64,000 nucleotides of DNA from DASUNQ01 sp035536455 (GTDB lineage Bacteria > Acidobacteriota > Thermoanaerobaculia > Multivoradales > UBA5704). Below are positions 17,490 to 25,276 of this stretch, one piece after another. Under the pieces are notes generated by a model that worked only from the letters and a program-made list of their open reading frames with translations, was not told the DNA's origin and did no database searches. Position 1 is the stretch's first letter. The number at the start of each line of letters is the position of its first letter. Location: assembly GCA_035536455.1 (NCBI GenBank), contig DATLOC010000030.1, forward strand, positions 16,498-80,497, written 5' to 3'. A program made the position numbers and the translations under genes.

Positions 17490-19700
17490 TCACAGCCCGA
17501 GCGCCAGCGGCAGCGCCGTCGTCCAGATGCGGTGGAGGTCGGCGACCGGGGCGGTGAGGCGATCGCCGCCAGTCTGGAGGTCGAGCGCCTCGCCGCCGAC
17601 CTCGCCGATCTCCTCGGCGGGCACGCCGGCCTCCTCGGCCGCCCGCAGCACCCGCTCCAGCGACGCCGGCTTGCAGGCCGCGATGGCCCGCGCCTGGGTC
17701 TCGGAGAAGAGGTCGGCGCCTTCGAGCCCCACCCGCAGGACGGCACCCAGCCCGCCGCCCATCGCCGCTTCGGCGAGCGCCACGGCGAGGCCGCCCTCCG
17801 AGAGGTCGTGGGCGGTGCTCAGGCAGCCGTCGGCGATGAGCTTGCGCAGCAGCCCCGCCAGCCGCGCCTCGGCGTCGAGGTCCACCGCCGGCGGCCGCCC
17901 CTGCTCGATGCCGTAGAGGAGGCGCAGGTAGGCCGAGCCGCCGTGCTCGCTCCGGTCGCGCCCCAGGAGCACCACCCGGTCGCCGGCGCGCCGGAACCAG
18001 GACGCCGGGACGTTGCCGAGCTTCTCGATCGTCCCCACCGCCGCCACGGTCGGCGTCGGGTGGATCGAGCGCCCCTCGGTCTCGTTGTAGAGCGAGACAT
18101 TGCCCGAGACGACCGGCACGCCGAGCGCGCGGCAGGCCTCGGCCATGCCGCGCACCGCCTCGCGGAGCTGCCAGGAGACCTCGGAGTTCTCGGGGTTGCC
18201 GAAGTTGAGGCAGTCGGTGAGCCCCACGGGGTCGGCGCCGGCGCAAGCCAGGTTGCGCACCGCCTCGGCCACCGCCTGGGCGCCGCCGCGGCGCGGGTCG
18301 AGCGCGCAGTAGACCGGGTTGACGTCGGAGGTCAGCGCGAGGCCCGCGGGCGTGCCTTTCAGGAGCAGCACCGCCGCGTCGCCGCCCGGGCCCATGACGG
18401 TGTTGGTGCGCACCGAGGTGTCGTACTGCCGCCAGATCCACTCCTTGCTCGCCAGCTCGGGGGTCGCGAGGAGGCGCTCCAGCGCGGCGCGCAAGTCGTC
18501 CGGCGGCGGCACCTCGGGCGGGCGCTGGCGGGCGGCGAGGTCGGCCGGCTCGGCGGCCGGGCGGCGGTAGACCGGCGCCTCTTCGGTCAGCGGCCGCACC
18601 GGCATGTCGGCCACCGTCTCGCCGCGCCAGGAGAGGACGGCGCGGCCGTCGCCGGTGACCTCGCCGATCTTCGCCACCTCCAGGCCCCAGCGCTCGAAGA
18701 TGCGCACCAGCGCCTCCTCGCGCCCGCGCTGCGCCACGACGACCATCCGCTCCTGCGACTCCGAGAGCATCATCTCGTAGGGCGTGAGCCCCGGCTCGCG
18801 CAGCGGCACGCGGTCGAGGTCGAGGCGGATGCCGGTGCCGCCGCGGCCGGCCATCTCGAAGGCCGAGCTGGTGAGCCCCGCGGCGCCCATGTCCTGGATC
18901 GCCACGATGGCGCCGGTGCGCATCGCTTCGAGGCAGGCTTCGAGGAGGACCTTCTCGGTGAACGGGTCGCCGACCTGCACCGTCGGCCGCTTCTGCTCCG
19001 ATTCGGCGTCGAAGGCCTCGGAGGCCATCGTCGCGCCGTGGATTCCGTCGCGGCCGGTGCGGCTGCCGGTGTAGAGGATCGGGTTGCCGGGGCCGGTGGC
19101 GCGGGCCCGGAAGACGCGGTCGCGCCGCGCCACGCCGAGGGCGAAGGCGTTGACCAGGATGTTGCCGTTGTAGGAGCGGTGGAAGCCGGTCTCGCCGCCC
19201 ACCGTCGGCACGCCGAAGCAGTTGCCGTAGTCGCCGATGCCGCGCACCACACCGTCGACGAGCGAGCGCATGCGCGGCGCGTCGAGCTCGCCGAAGCGCA
19301 GCGAGTCGAGGCAGGCGATGGGACGGGCGCCCATGGTGAAGACGTCGCGCAGGATGCCGCCGACGCCGGTCGCCGCCCCCTGGTAGGGCTCGATGTAGCT
19401 CGGGTGGTTGTGCGACTCCATCTTGAAGACCGCCACCCAGCCGTGGCCGATGTCGACGACGCCGGCGTTCTCCCCCGGCCCCTGGAGGACGCGCGGGCCC
19501 TGCGTCGGGAACTCCTTGAGATAGACCTTCGACGACTTGTACGAGCAGTGCTCCGACCAGAGGGCGGCGGCGATCCCCAGCTCGGTGTAGTTGGGGTCGC
19601 GCCCGAGGAGGCCTCGCAGGCGGTCGTACTCCTCGTCGGAGAGGCCGTGGTCGCGCGCCAGCTCCGGCGTCACCTCCGGCTCGGCGAGCGTGATCGGCAT
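17490..19700 (-). CDS. purL: Phosphoribosylformylglycinamidine synthase, PurL subunit
   Basis: ATP-dependent conversion of FGAR to FGAM. 736 residues, the small bacterial form that works as a complex with PurS and PurQ. Motifs are ALWSEHCSYKSSKVYLKEFPT near residue 50, FKMESHNHPSYIEPYQGAATGVGG, the GGETGFHRSYNGN loop, and a second half starting near DPRRGGAQAVAEAVRNLACAG. Its ATG shares one base with the purQ stop (TAATG), so translation is coupled. Confidence 0.97.
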   Translation of the reverse strand: MPITLAEPEVTPELARDHGLSDEEYDRLRGLLGRDPNYTELGIAAALWSEHCSYKSSKVYLKEFPTQGPRVLQGPGENAGVVDIGHGWVAVFKMESHNHPSYIEPYQGAATGVGGILRDVFTMGARPIACLDSLRFGELDAPRMRSLVDGVVRGIGDYGNCFGVPTVGGETGFHRSYNGNILVNAFALGVARRDRVFRARATGPGNPILYTGSRTGRDGIHGATMASEAFDAESEQKRPTVQVGDPFTEKVLLEACLEAMRTGAIVAIQDMGAAGLTSSAFEMAGRGGTGIRLDLDRVPLREPGLTPYEMMLSESQERMVVVAQRGREEALVRIFERWGLEVAKIGEVTGDGRAVLSWRGETVADMPVRPLTEEAPVYRRPAAEPADLAARQRPPEVPPPDDLRAALERLLATPELASKEWIWRQYDTSVRTNTVMGPGGDAAVLLLKGTPAGLALTSDVNPVYCALDPRRGGAQAVAEAVRNLACAGADPVGLTDCLNFGNPENSEVSWQLREAVRGMAEACRALGVPVVSGNVSLYNETEGRSIHPTPTVAAVGTIEKLGNVPASWFRRAGDRVVLLGRDRSEHGGSAYLRLLYGIEQGRPPAVDLDAEARLAGLLRKLIADGCLSTAHDLSEGGLAVALAEAAMGGGLGAVLRVGLEGADLFSETQARAIAACKPASLERVLRAAEEAGVPAEEIGEVGGEALDLQTGGDRLTAPVADLHRIWTTALPLALGL

Positions 19701-20407
19701 TACCTAGAAGCCCCCACCGCCACCGCGCTCTCGACCACCCCGGCCAGCAGCTCCAGCCCGTCGGCGTTGCCCAGCACCATCTCGGCGCAGCGCTCGGGGT
19801 GGGGCATCATGCCGAGGACGTTGCCGCGCACGTTGACGATGCCGGCGATCGCCCGCGCCGAGCCGTTGGGGTTCCACTCGTCGGAGCGCGCGCCGTCCGG
19901 CGCCACGTAGCGGAAGACCACCTGTCCGGCCGCCTCGAGCTGGTCGAGCGCCGCCGGGCCGTCCTCGTAGTTCCCCTCGCCGTGGGCGATCGGCATGCGC
20001 ACGACCTGGCCTTGCTTGAAGCGGCGGGTGAAGGGGAGGTCGGTGCGCTCGACCTTGAGGTACACGTCGCGGCAGAGGAAGCGGAGGTCCTTGTTACGGC
20101 GCATGGCGCCGGGGAGGAGGCCGGCTTCGAGGAGCACCTGGAAGCCGTTGCAGATCCCGAGCACCAGCCCGCCCGCCTCGGCGTGCTTCTTGACCGCCGC
20201 CATGACCGGCGAGAGCGCGGCCAGGGCGCCGGCGCGCAGGTAGTCGCCGTAGGCGAAGCCGCCGGGCAGGACCACCAGCTCGCACCCCTTGACCGTCTCC
20301 TCCTGGTGCCAGAGGAAGACCGCCTCCTGCCCGAGGACGTGCTTGAGCACGTGGTAGACGTCGTGATCGCAGTTGCTGCCGGGGAAGACGACGACGCCGC
20401 TCTTCAT
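19700..20407 (-). CDS. purQ: Phosphoribosylformylglycinamidine synthase, glutaminase subunit
   Basis: Class I glutamine amidotransferase supplying ammonia to PurL. 235 residues from the ATG at 20407; the frame is open further upstream but the family starts at MKSGVVVFPGSNCDHD. The catalytic Cys is in LVLGICNGFQVLLEAGLLPGA, and the His-Glu pair is in MMPHPERCAE. It overlaps purS by 4 nt (ATGA) and purL by 1 nt. Confidence 0.97.
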   Translation of the reverse strand: MKSGVVVFPGSNCDHDVYHVLKHVLGQEAVFLWHQEETVKGCELVVLPGGFAYGDYLRAGALAALSPVMAAVKKHAEAGGLVLGICNGFQVLLEAGLLPGAMRRNKDLRFLCRDVYLKVERTDLPFTRRFKQGQVVRMPIAHGEGNYEDGPAALDQLEAAGQVVFRYVAPDGARSDEWNPNGSARAIAGIVNVRGNVLGMMPHPERCAEMVLGNADGLELLAGVVESAVAVGASR

Positions 20408-20685
20408 GGGAACGGGTCTCCGACCGCCGCGGACGCGGGCGCGGCGGGCGTCAGCTCGACGGCGTACTCCTCGACGACGGTGTTGGCGAGGAGCTTCTCG
20501 CACATCCGGCGCAGCAGGCGCTCGGCCTCGGCCGGGTCGTCGGTCGAGAGGCGGATGTCGAAGCTCTTGCCGGCGCGCACGTCCTCGACGCCGTCAATCC
20601 CAATACGGGAGAGAGCGCTGCAGATCGCCTTGCCCTGCGGGTCCAGGATCTCGCGGCGCGGGTAGACCGTGACTCGTGCCTTCAA
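20404..20685 (-). CDS. purS: Phosphoribosylformylglycinamidine synthase, PurS subunit
   Basis: Small bridging subunit that passes ammonia from PurQ to PurL. 93 residues with a TTG start, supported by GGAGG 8 nt upstream and by the family start MKARVTVYPRREILDPQGKA. The rest (GIDGVEDVRAGKSFDIRL, RLLRRMCEKLLANTVVEEYAV) is canonical. Unusually, its first 92 nt overlap the 3' end of the upstream metallo-beta-lactamase-fold gene in another frame. Confidence 0.95.
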   Translation of the reverse strand: MKARVTVYPRREILDPQGKAICSALSRIGIDGVEDVRAGKSFDIRLSTDDPAEAERLLRRMCEKLLANTVVEEYAVELTPAAPASAAVGDPFP

Positions 20686-21466
20686 AGCTCACCTCCATCC
20701 AGGGGGTGGGACGGGCTTGGCAGGTGATCTCCACCCGGGCGCGGGAGCCGGCGCGCGCCAGCGCCTCCGAGACCACCGCCGCCGCCAGCGCCGGCAGGTT
20801 GTTGGTGCGCGACAGGTGGTAGGGCGCGACCCAGCGCAGCCGGTCGCAGAGCAGCTCCGGCAGGCCGTCCGCCGCGTCGCCGTTCGACAGGTGCCCGTGG
20901 CGGCCGGCGACGCGCTGCTTGAGCGGCCAGGGGTAGGGGCCGTTGCGCAGCATGTCGAGGTCGTGGTTGGTCTCGAGGAGCAGGACGTCGAGGTCGCGCA
21001 GCCGCCCCCAGGCGAGCTGGCTGCGGGTGCCGAGGTCGGCGACCAGGCCGACACGGCAGCCGTCGCCGTCCTCGACGACGATCCCGATCGGCTCGCGCGC
21101 GTCGTGCGGCACGGCGAAGGCCTCGAGCCGGAAGCCGGCGGCCTCGCACGGCTCGCCGGAGCGGATGACGACGACCGGCCGCTCGGGGTCGTCGTCGGGG
21201 AGCGGGGCGCCCTGGAGAGTGCCGGCGGTGGCGTAGACCGGCAGGCCGTGGCGGGCGGCGAAGCGCTCGGCGCCGCGGGCGTGATCGACGTGCTCGTGGG
21301 TGAGGACCAGGGCGTGGAGATCGGAGCCGGCGAGGCCGACCAGCTCGAGCCGCCGCTCCAGCTCGCGGCAGGAGAAGCCGGCGTCGATCAGGATGCGCCG
21401 CCCGCCGCTCCCTTCGACCACCACGGCGTTGCCGCCGCTCCCCGACCCGAGCACCGCTACACGCAT
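20594..21466 (-). CDS. YycJ-like metallo-beta-lactamase-fold hydrolase
   Basis: 290 residues from the ATG at 21466, where the conserved MRVAVLGSGSGGNAVVVE begins. The metal-binding block is complete: VLTHEHVDHARGAERF, an Asp in GLVADLG, LLLETNHDLDML, and RHGHLSNGDAA. Members of this YycJ/WalJ group are probably nucleases or phosphodiesterases; the substrate here is unknown. About 30 residues after the usual family end run through the start of purS (92-nt overlap), giving an odd tail (GTSHGLPAPRDPGPAGQGD). Confidence 0.9.
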   Translation of the reverse strand: MRVAVLGSGSGGNAVVVEGSGGRRILIDAGFSCRELERRLELVGLAGSDLHALVLTHEHVDHARGAERFAARHGLPVYATAGTLQGAPLPDDDPERPVVVIRSGEPCEAAGFRLEAFAVPHDAREPIGIVVEDGDGCRVGLVADLGTRSQLAWGRLRDLDVLLLETNHDLDMLRNGPYPWPLKQRVAGRHGHLSNGDAADGLPELLCDRLRWVAPYHLSRTNNLPALAAAVVSEALARAGSRARVEITCQARPTPWMEVSFEGTSHGLPAPRDPGPAGQGDLQRSLPYWD

Positions 21467-21572
21467 GGCGGGGACGGCAAGTGCCTGGGGCGGTGGCGCG
21501 GCATGAGAGGTGGCGCGGGGGCCTCGCTTCGGAGACGCCAAGGGTAGCACCGGCCGGGCGTGATGTCACTGC

Positions 21573-21610
21573 ACCCCTTGTGGGCAGGGCGGGGCCTGGC
21601 CACAAGGGGT
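21573..21610. promoter_or_regulatory. Dyad symmetry before the HTH gene
   Basis: ACCCCTTGTGGGCAGG and CCTGGCCACAAGGGGT are complementary over 16 bp except one base, with a 6-nt centre. It lies between divergent genes, ending 19 nt before the HTH gene's ATG. It could be that regulator's operator or a hairpin in its leader. No T-run follows, so a terminator is less likely. Confidence 0.55.
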
Positions 21611-21629
21611 GGTAGACTTCGGCCGATCC

Positions 21630-22049
21630 ATGAGCGCCAAGGATCTCCAGAACTTCCGCTACCTGCTGGTTCGGCTCGTCAACGCCGAGCGCTGGCCGCA
21701 GCGGCGGCTGGAGGGGCGCCTCGGCCTCGGGCACAAGAACCTCCAGAAGCTCCTCGACGGCACGATGGAGGTGCGGCTGCGCCACATCCTGGCGGTCGCC
21801 GAATGGCTCGGCGTCCGCCCGGGCGAGCTCGTCGACCTCGGCTGCCCCGAGACCGCCGCCGCCGCCCGCCGCAAGGTTCACGATGTCCTGGCGCCGGGCC
21901 GCGAGGCCATCGAAGCGGGCATCGCCCAGAAGGGGGCGGGGGAAGCGGGGGGCGACCTGGAGGCGATGATCGCGAAGGTCGTCCGCCAGGTCATCGAGCA
22001 GCGCGGGCCGGGGCGAGGCGAAGAACCCCCGGGCGGCGAGCCCGAGTAA
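21630..22049 (+). CDS. Small HTH (XRE-like) DNA-binding protein
   Basis: 139 residues from the ATG at 21630. Residues ~8-75 look like a Cro/CI-type helix-turn-helix (RYLLVRLVNAERWPQRRLEGRLGLGHKNLQKLLDGTMEVRLRHILAVAEWLGV RPGEL, one helix continuous with the next). The C-terminal half is charged and Gly/Glu-rich. A strong dyad ends 19 nt before the start and is a candidate self-operator. The first 21-bp repeat array begins 29 nt after its stop. An earlier in-frame GTG (21609) is possible. Confidence 0.7.
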   Translation: MSAKDLQNFRYLLVRLVNAERWPQRRLEGRLGLGHKNLQKLLDGTMEVRLRHILAVAEWLGVRPGELVDLGCPETAAAARRKVHDVLAPGREAIEAGIAQKGAGEAGGDLEAMIAKVVRQVIEQRGPGRGEEPPGGEPE

Positions 22050-22077
22050 ACCCCCTGCGGCCGCGGGAGAACGTCCC

Positions 22078-22630
22078 GGTCCGAAAACACTCCGCCCCGG
22101 TCCGAAGGGAACACACCCCGCAGCCTTCCCCAAGGGGGGACGGTCCGAAGTTGGACCGGGAAAGCGGCCCGGGCGATGGTTTTGGTCCGAAAATCTTCCG
22201 ATTCGGTCCGATTTTGTGACGGGAACGGCCCGCGGGCGGCTTCCCTCGTGTCCGAAACAGTCGCCCTCGCTCCGAGAACGTGACCTCCCGTCCTGAGATC
22301 GGACGGTACGGTCCGATTCCCCTATGATACGGTCCGAAAGTAGGACAACACGGTCCGATTTTCTACCAACTTCTCTGCGCCAACACGGTTGTCCGTCTCG
22401 TTTTGGTACTTCTCGGTCCGAAAGTAGTACCGATAATGACTGGCGGAGCCCAAGACGCCTTGCCGAACCGGCGTCCACCTGCCGCGAGCGGGTGAAACGG
22501 TCCGAAACCAGGACGATACGGTCCGAAGATGGAGAAACTCGGTCCGAAGATCGTCCAATCCCGTCCGAAAACTTCTGCCCGCCTCGTGGGGGACCTCTCA
22601 GCGGTCCGAAAGGTGTCCCACCCGGTCCGC
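22078..22630. repeat. 21-bp-phased repeat array 1 (GGTCCGAA core)
   Basis: The core GGTCCGA, or one-base variants, starts at 22078, 22099, 22142, 22184, 22205, 22310, 22331, 22352, 22415, 22499, 22520, 22541, 22562, 22603 and 22624. Twelve of the fourteen gaps are exact multiples of 21 and the other two miss by one base. Sequence between cores is not conserved. The core CGG-T-CCG is a short dyad. Reading frames through the array are broken by the one-base slips, so I treat it as non-coding. The rest of 22050-22700 holds no clear gene. Confidence 0.85.
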
Positions 22631-22695
22631 TCCCTTTCCGAACGGGAACGGAACGCCTAAATCGTTGCAAATACGCCACCTGCGCCCTGAAATGA

Positions 22696-22701
22696 TAGAG
22701 T
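22696..22701 (+). promoter_or_regulatory. -10-like box before the 22708 gene
   Basis: TAGAGT ends 6 nt before the ATG at 22708, with no Shine-Dalgarno sequence between. This is compatible with a leaderless transcript. Confidence 0.4.
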
Positions 22702-22707
22702 CCAGGC

Positions 22708-22977
22708 ATGGCACCGAGGCACGGCTTCCCGGCCGCGAGCCAACGCCGTTTCCCGCTGGACACTCCCGAAGACGAGCTGATCGCGCAGCAGGTCGAGGAT
22801 GCCCAGGCCGCGACGCCGGCCCAGAGGATGGCCGCCGCCATCTCACTCCTCGACGCCGTCTACCGCCTCTGGCAGACCCGAGGGCTCGCCGATGACCGCG
22901 GACTTTGCCGATTTCCTGGCTGCGTCCAGGAACGAAGGCCTGGTCTTCTCCGTCTTCCCCAGCCGCGCAGCGCGTAG
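22708..22977 (+). CDS. Small helical protein of unknown function
   Basis: 89 residues, acidic and helical in the middle (DTPEDELIAQQVEDAQAATPAQRMAAAISLLDAV, one continuous helix-prone stretch), then YRLWQTRGLADDRGLCRFPG. The composition and pattern look like a real small gene, and similar proteins accompany nucleotidyltransferase or toxin-antitoxin loci in my recollection. The start is supported by a TAGAGT box 6 nt upstream. It lies between the first repeat array and the island. 22978-23218 contains no further gene that I can support. Confidence 0.5.
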   Translation: MAPRHGFPAASQRRFPLDTPEDELIAQQVEDAQAATPAQRMAAAISLLDAVYRLWQTRGLADDRGLCRFPGCVQERRPGLLRLPQPRSA

Positions 22978-23179
22978 GTGGGTGCTCTGGCTTGGGGTTC
23001 AGGCTCCGCCAGTTCCTTGGCTCGGCCGATTGCTTCCAACCTCGGGCTTGCTCCAGACAGCAGCCCCCTTCCCCAGAACACCCCCAAGGCGCTGCTAGAC
23101 TCGCGGCCCCAAAGGGGACCTGAGCACCTCCCACATGCCTATCGACCCACGACCGGGATCGCACCGAAGCCCCGTGGCA

Positions 23180-23185
23180 TAAAAT
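23180..23185 (+). promoter_or_regulatory. Candidate -10 box of the island operon
   Basis: TAAAAT lies 33 nt before the ATG at 23219, in an AT-richer patch than its surroundings, and is followed by an AGAGGGA Shine-Dalgarno-like stretch (23201-23207). No good -35 hexamer is visible at 17 nt, so an activator or other sigma factor may be needed. Confidence 0.35.
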
Positions 23186-23218
23186 AGACGGACCAACGAA
23201 AGAGGGATAGCTCTCACT

Positions 23219-23704
23219 ATGGCCACATTCAGCCAAGCCGGCCCAGTCACGTTCGAGGCTGCGCAGGCGATGGTCGCCAGCGACGCGTCACTCCGTGCCG
23301 CGCTCGACCGCGTCAGCCAACTCGACTTCACCTTGCTCAAGCGGAAGCTGATCGAAGAGCATGGCTGGACGTCCGAGCTTTGTGAGGACGTTGAGTTGCT
23401 CTACCGCCAGTTTCTGGCGTTGAACGCCCGTTACCCGGACCAGAAGATCTGTCCCACCGGACCCATCGACACATTCTGGCACGCCCACATCCTGGATACG
23501 CGTGCTTACGCTCGTGATTGCGACCTCGTTTTCGGCTATTACTTGCATCATTTCCCCTACTTCGGCATGCGTGGACCCGACGACCAGGCTGCGCTTGAGG
23601 AGGCGTTCCGCAAGTCTGTCGAGATGTTCATCATTCATTTCGGCATCGATCCAACCGGCGGAGACATCCTGGCACGCGGCTGTTCGTCACAGCGATGCCC
23701 CTGA
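23219..23704 (+). CDS. GRDP-like protein with Cys-containing C-terminal tail
   Basis: 161 residues. The centre matches the glycine-rich-domain-protein-like family (GRDP, PF07173 type): YRQFLALNARYP, TGPIDTFWHAHILDTRAYARDC, FGYYLHHFPYFGMRG, with conserved Trp/His/Asp/Tyr positions. The tail after the domain is IDPTGG-DILARGCSSQRCP, a double Gly followed by a short segment with two Cys. That layout would suit a peptide matured by the oxygenases and methyltransferases next door, but this is inference. It is the first gene of the island operon, with AGAGGGA 11 nt upstream, and it overlaps the next gene by 10 nt. Confidence 0.75.
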   Translation: MATFSQAGPVTFEAAQAMVASDASLRAALDRVSQLDFTLLKRKLIEEHGWTSELCEDVELLYRQFLALNARYPDQKICPTGPIDTFWHAHILDTRAYARDCDLVFGYYLHHFPYFGMRGPDDQAALEEAFRKSVEMFIIHFGIDPTGGDILARGCSSQRCP

Positions 23705-24420
23705 AGGATGCCGAGCTCGAGCGCACAGCCTTCTTTGGCGATCCCGCGCTCGACAACGATCTACCGAGGGTCAACAAAGCATTCTGGTCCTCGTTGATCA
23801 GACACATTGAGCGGGACTGCGACTCACCTCCGCGCGTAATCCTTGACATCGGGTGTCACGCTGGTGGTCTCCTCCATGAGCTGAGCCGCCGATTTGCTCC
23901 CATCGAGCTGCTTGGGATCGAGCCTCTCGCCGCGCTTCGCGTGGCCGCTTCCAGGCGGCTCGACGGCGCCGCCGCAACCGTGAGGCTTCTCGATACATTG
24001 GAGTGGGAGCTAATTCCAACTGGCACCATCGAGCTGATTACCAGCCATGAAGTTCTGTACCTCGAACCTGACGTGCGCGACCTCATGAAGCGTATACGCA
24101 GAGTTCTCGCGCCTGGCGGCGCCGCCTATGTAGTACTTGGTTGTCACGCCGAGAACCCTTTATGGCATATTTGGAAGACGAAATTGATCGCAGCCGGACA
24201 GCGCGTGTATGACCACATGCCAGTCGAAATCATGGAGGCCGCGTCATCTGCGGGTCTCTTGCCCTCAGTGCAGCCACTTCGATGTTCGGGGTGGGTGACG
24301 TACGACCCACTTCGAGCGGACTTTCGATACCCTGATGTGCGAACGATGTTTGACCACCACTTTCGGTACAAGCTGATCTTCCGCTTGCGTATCGCCCATG
24401 ACCGCACAGCCACTTCCTGA
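23695..24420 (+). CDS. Class I SAM-dependent methyltransferase (first)
   Basis: 241 residues. The SAM-binding motif I is RVILDIGCHAGGLLHEL, motif II is LLGIEPLAALRVAASRR, and the post-motif region is GTIELITSHEVLYLEPDVRDLM with RIRRVLAPGGAAYVVLG (type 11 fold). The substrate cannot be read from sequence. It starts inside the end of the GRDP-like gene and overlaps the oxygenase gene by 23 nt, so it is tightly coupled to both. The neighbours suggest it tailors a small molecule, peptide or nucleic acid. Confidence 0.88.
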   Translation: MPLKDAELERTAFFGDPALDNDLPRVNKAFWSSLIRHIERDCDSPPRVILDIGCHAGGLLHELSRRFAPIELLGIEPLAALRVAASRRLDGAAATVRLLDTLEWELIPTGTIELITSHEVLYLEPDVRDLMKRIRRVLAPGGAAYVVLGCHAENPLWHIWKTKLIAAGQRVYDHMPVEIMEAASSAGLLPSVQPLRCSGWVTYDPLRADFRYPDVRTMFDHHFRYKLIFRLRIAHDRTATS

Positions 24421-25276
24421 AGAGACAGTCGATCCATCGCTCAAGCAGGGCATTGACGCGGTGGCGAGGTCGTTCGTCTCCGTCGAGGCGGCAGAAGTGA
24501 CGGCGTTAGCAGGCGATATTGCTGCGCCCCTGAGTGGCAATCAGCATTGGAGCGCCTTCTGCGGCCTCGTGAGCGCGACGATCCATCGTCGCGGCTACGT
24601 TGTGGTGCGCGGCCTCGAGGCCGACGAGGGACGGTCATTGCTGATCGTCAGTACCGCTCTGGGCGCTGCCTTCAGCGAGTACCAATCACGACGGATTGTG
24701 AAGCGCTTCCGGATGTCGCCGTGGACGACTGAACTCTCGCATACGATGCGCGCCGGCGACTTCCATACTGACGGCAATGTCTCGATAATTCCGCCGGTCG
24801 GCACAGCGATGCAGTGCGAGCGTGAAGACCCAGGTGGCCCTGAATACGCGGGTCAGCGTGTCGCGTATTTGCCGGAGCTTCTGAAGCGTCTCGCGTCCGG
24901 GACGAGCGAGGACACCAGGGCGTTGGCGTTCTTGACGGAAGCCGAAGCTGCGATGGCCCATGAGCGCTCGCCTGAGGTCTGGCGAGGACGTCTCGTTCAG
25001 AACGACATGATCAGGTACCATCCCCACAGCCTTCGCGTCGCTCGCAAGCGGCTCAACAAGGAATCCCGAGAGCTCGAATCGCTAATCGCCGCAATTCACC
25101 GTGCCGCGATGGCAGTTTCCGTGCCGTTTCATACCCGTGCGGGCGACATATTGCTCGTATCGAACCGAACTGCGTTGCACTACCGCGGCGCGTGCTCTGT
25201 ACGATTTACTCGGTTCCCGACAGAGTTTGACTCGCGTTCGCTACTTGTTCTGCATCTGAAGGAACATGCGGCGTGA
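24398..25276 (+). CDS. 2OG-Fe(II) oxygenase, TauD-like (first)
   Basis: 292 residues. The jelly-roll facial triad is visible: His and Asp in GDFHTDGNVSI (about residues 122-124) and the distal His in NRTALHYRGAC (about 260). The Arg that would hold 2-oxoglutarate is in the following CSVRFTRFPTEF. Such enzymes hydroxylate, desaturate or halogenate using O2 and 2-oxoglutarate; the Asp argues against a halogenase. It overlaps the UvrA-like gene by 4 nt (GTGA). A second, diverged enzyme of this fold closes the operon. Confidence 0.85.
   Translation: MTAQPLPEETVDPSLKQGIDAVARSFVSVEAAEVTALAGDIAAPLSGNQHWSAFCGLVSATIHRRGYVVVRGLEADEGRSLLIVSTALGAAFSEYQSRRIVKRFRMSPWTTELSHTMRAGDFHTDGNVSIIPPVGTAMQCEREDPGGPEYAGQRVAYLPELLKRLASGTSEDTRALAFLTEAEAAMAHERSPEVWRGRLVQNDMIRYHPHSLRVARKRLNKESRELESLIAAIHRAAMAVSVPFHTRAGDILLVSNRTALHYRGACSVRFTRFPTEFDSRSLLVLHLKEHAA

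Noticed and set aside
22078..22630. CRISPR array
   Set aside because: Conserved cores are under 10 bp at 21-bp steps, with no constant 25-40-bp repeat or equal-length spacers, and no cas genes are in the window.
22892..23098. N-terminus of a nucleotidyltransferase (MTADFADFLAASRNEG)
   Set aside because: It resembles the start of MNT-type proteins for ~15 residues only, then loses all similarity, and it overlaps a better-looking frame. Too short to call a pseudogene.
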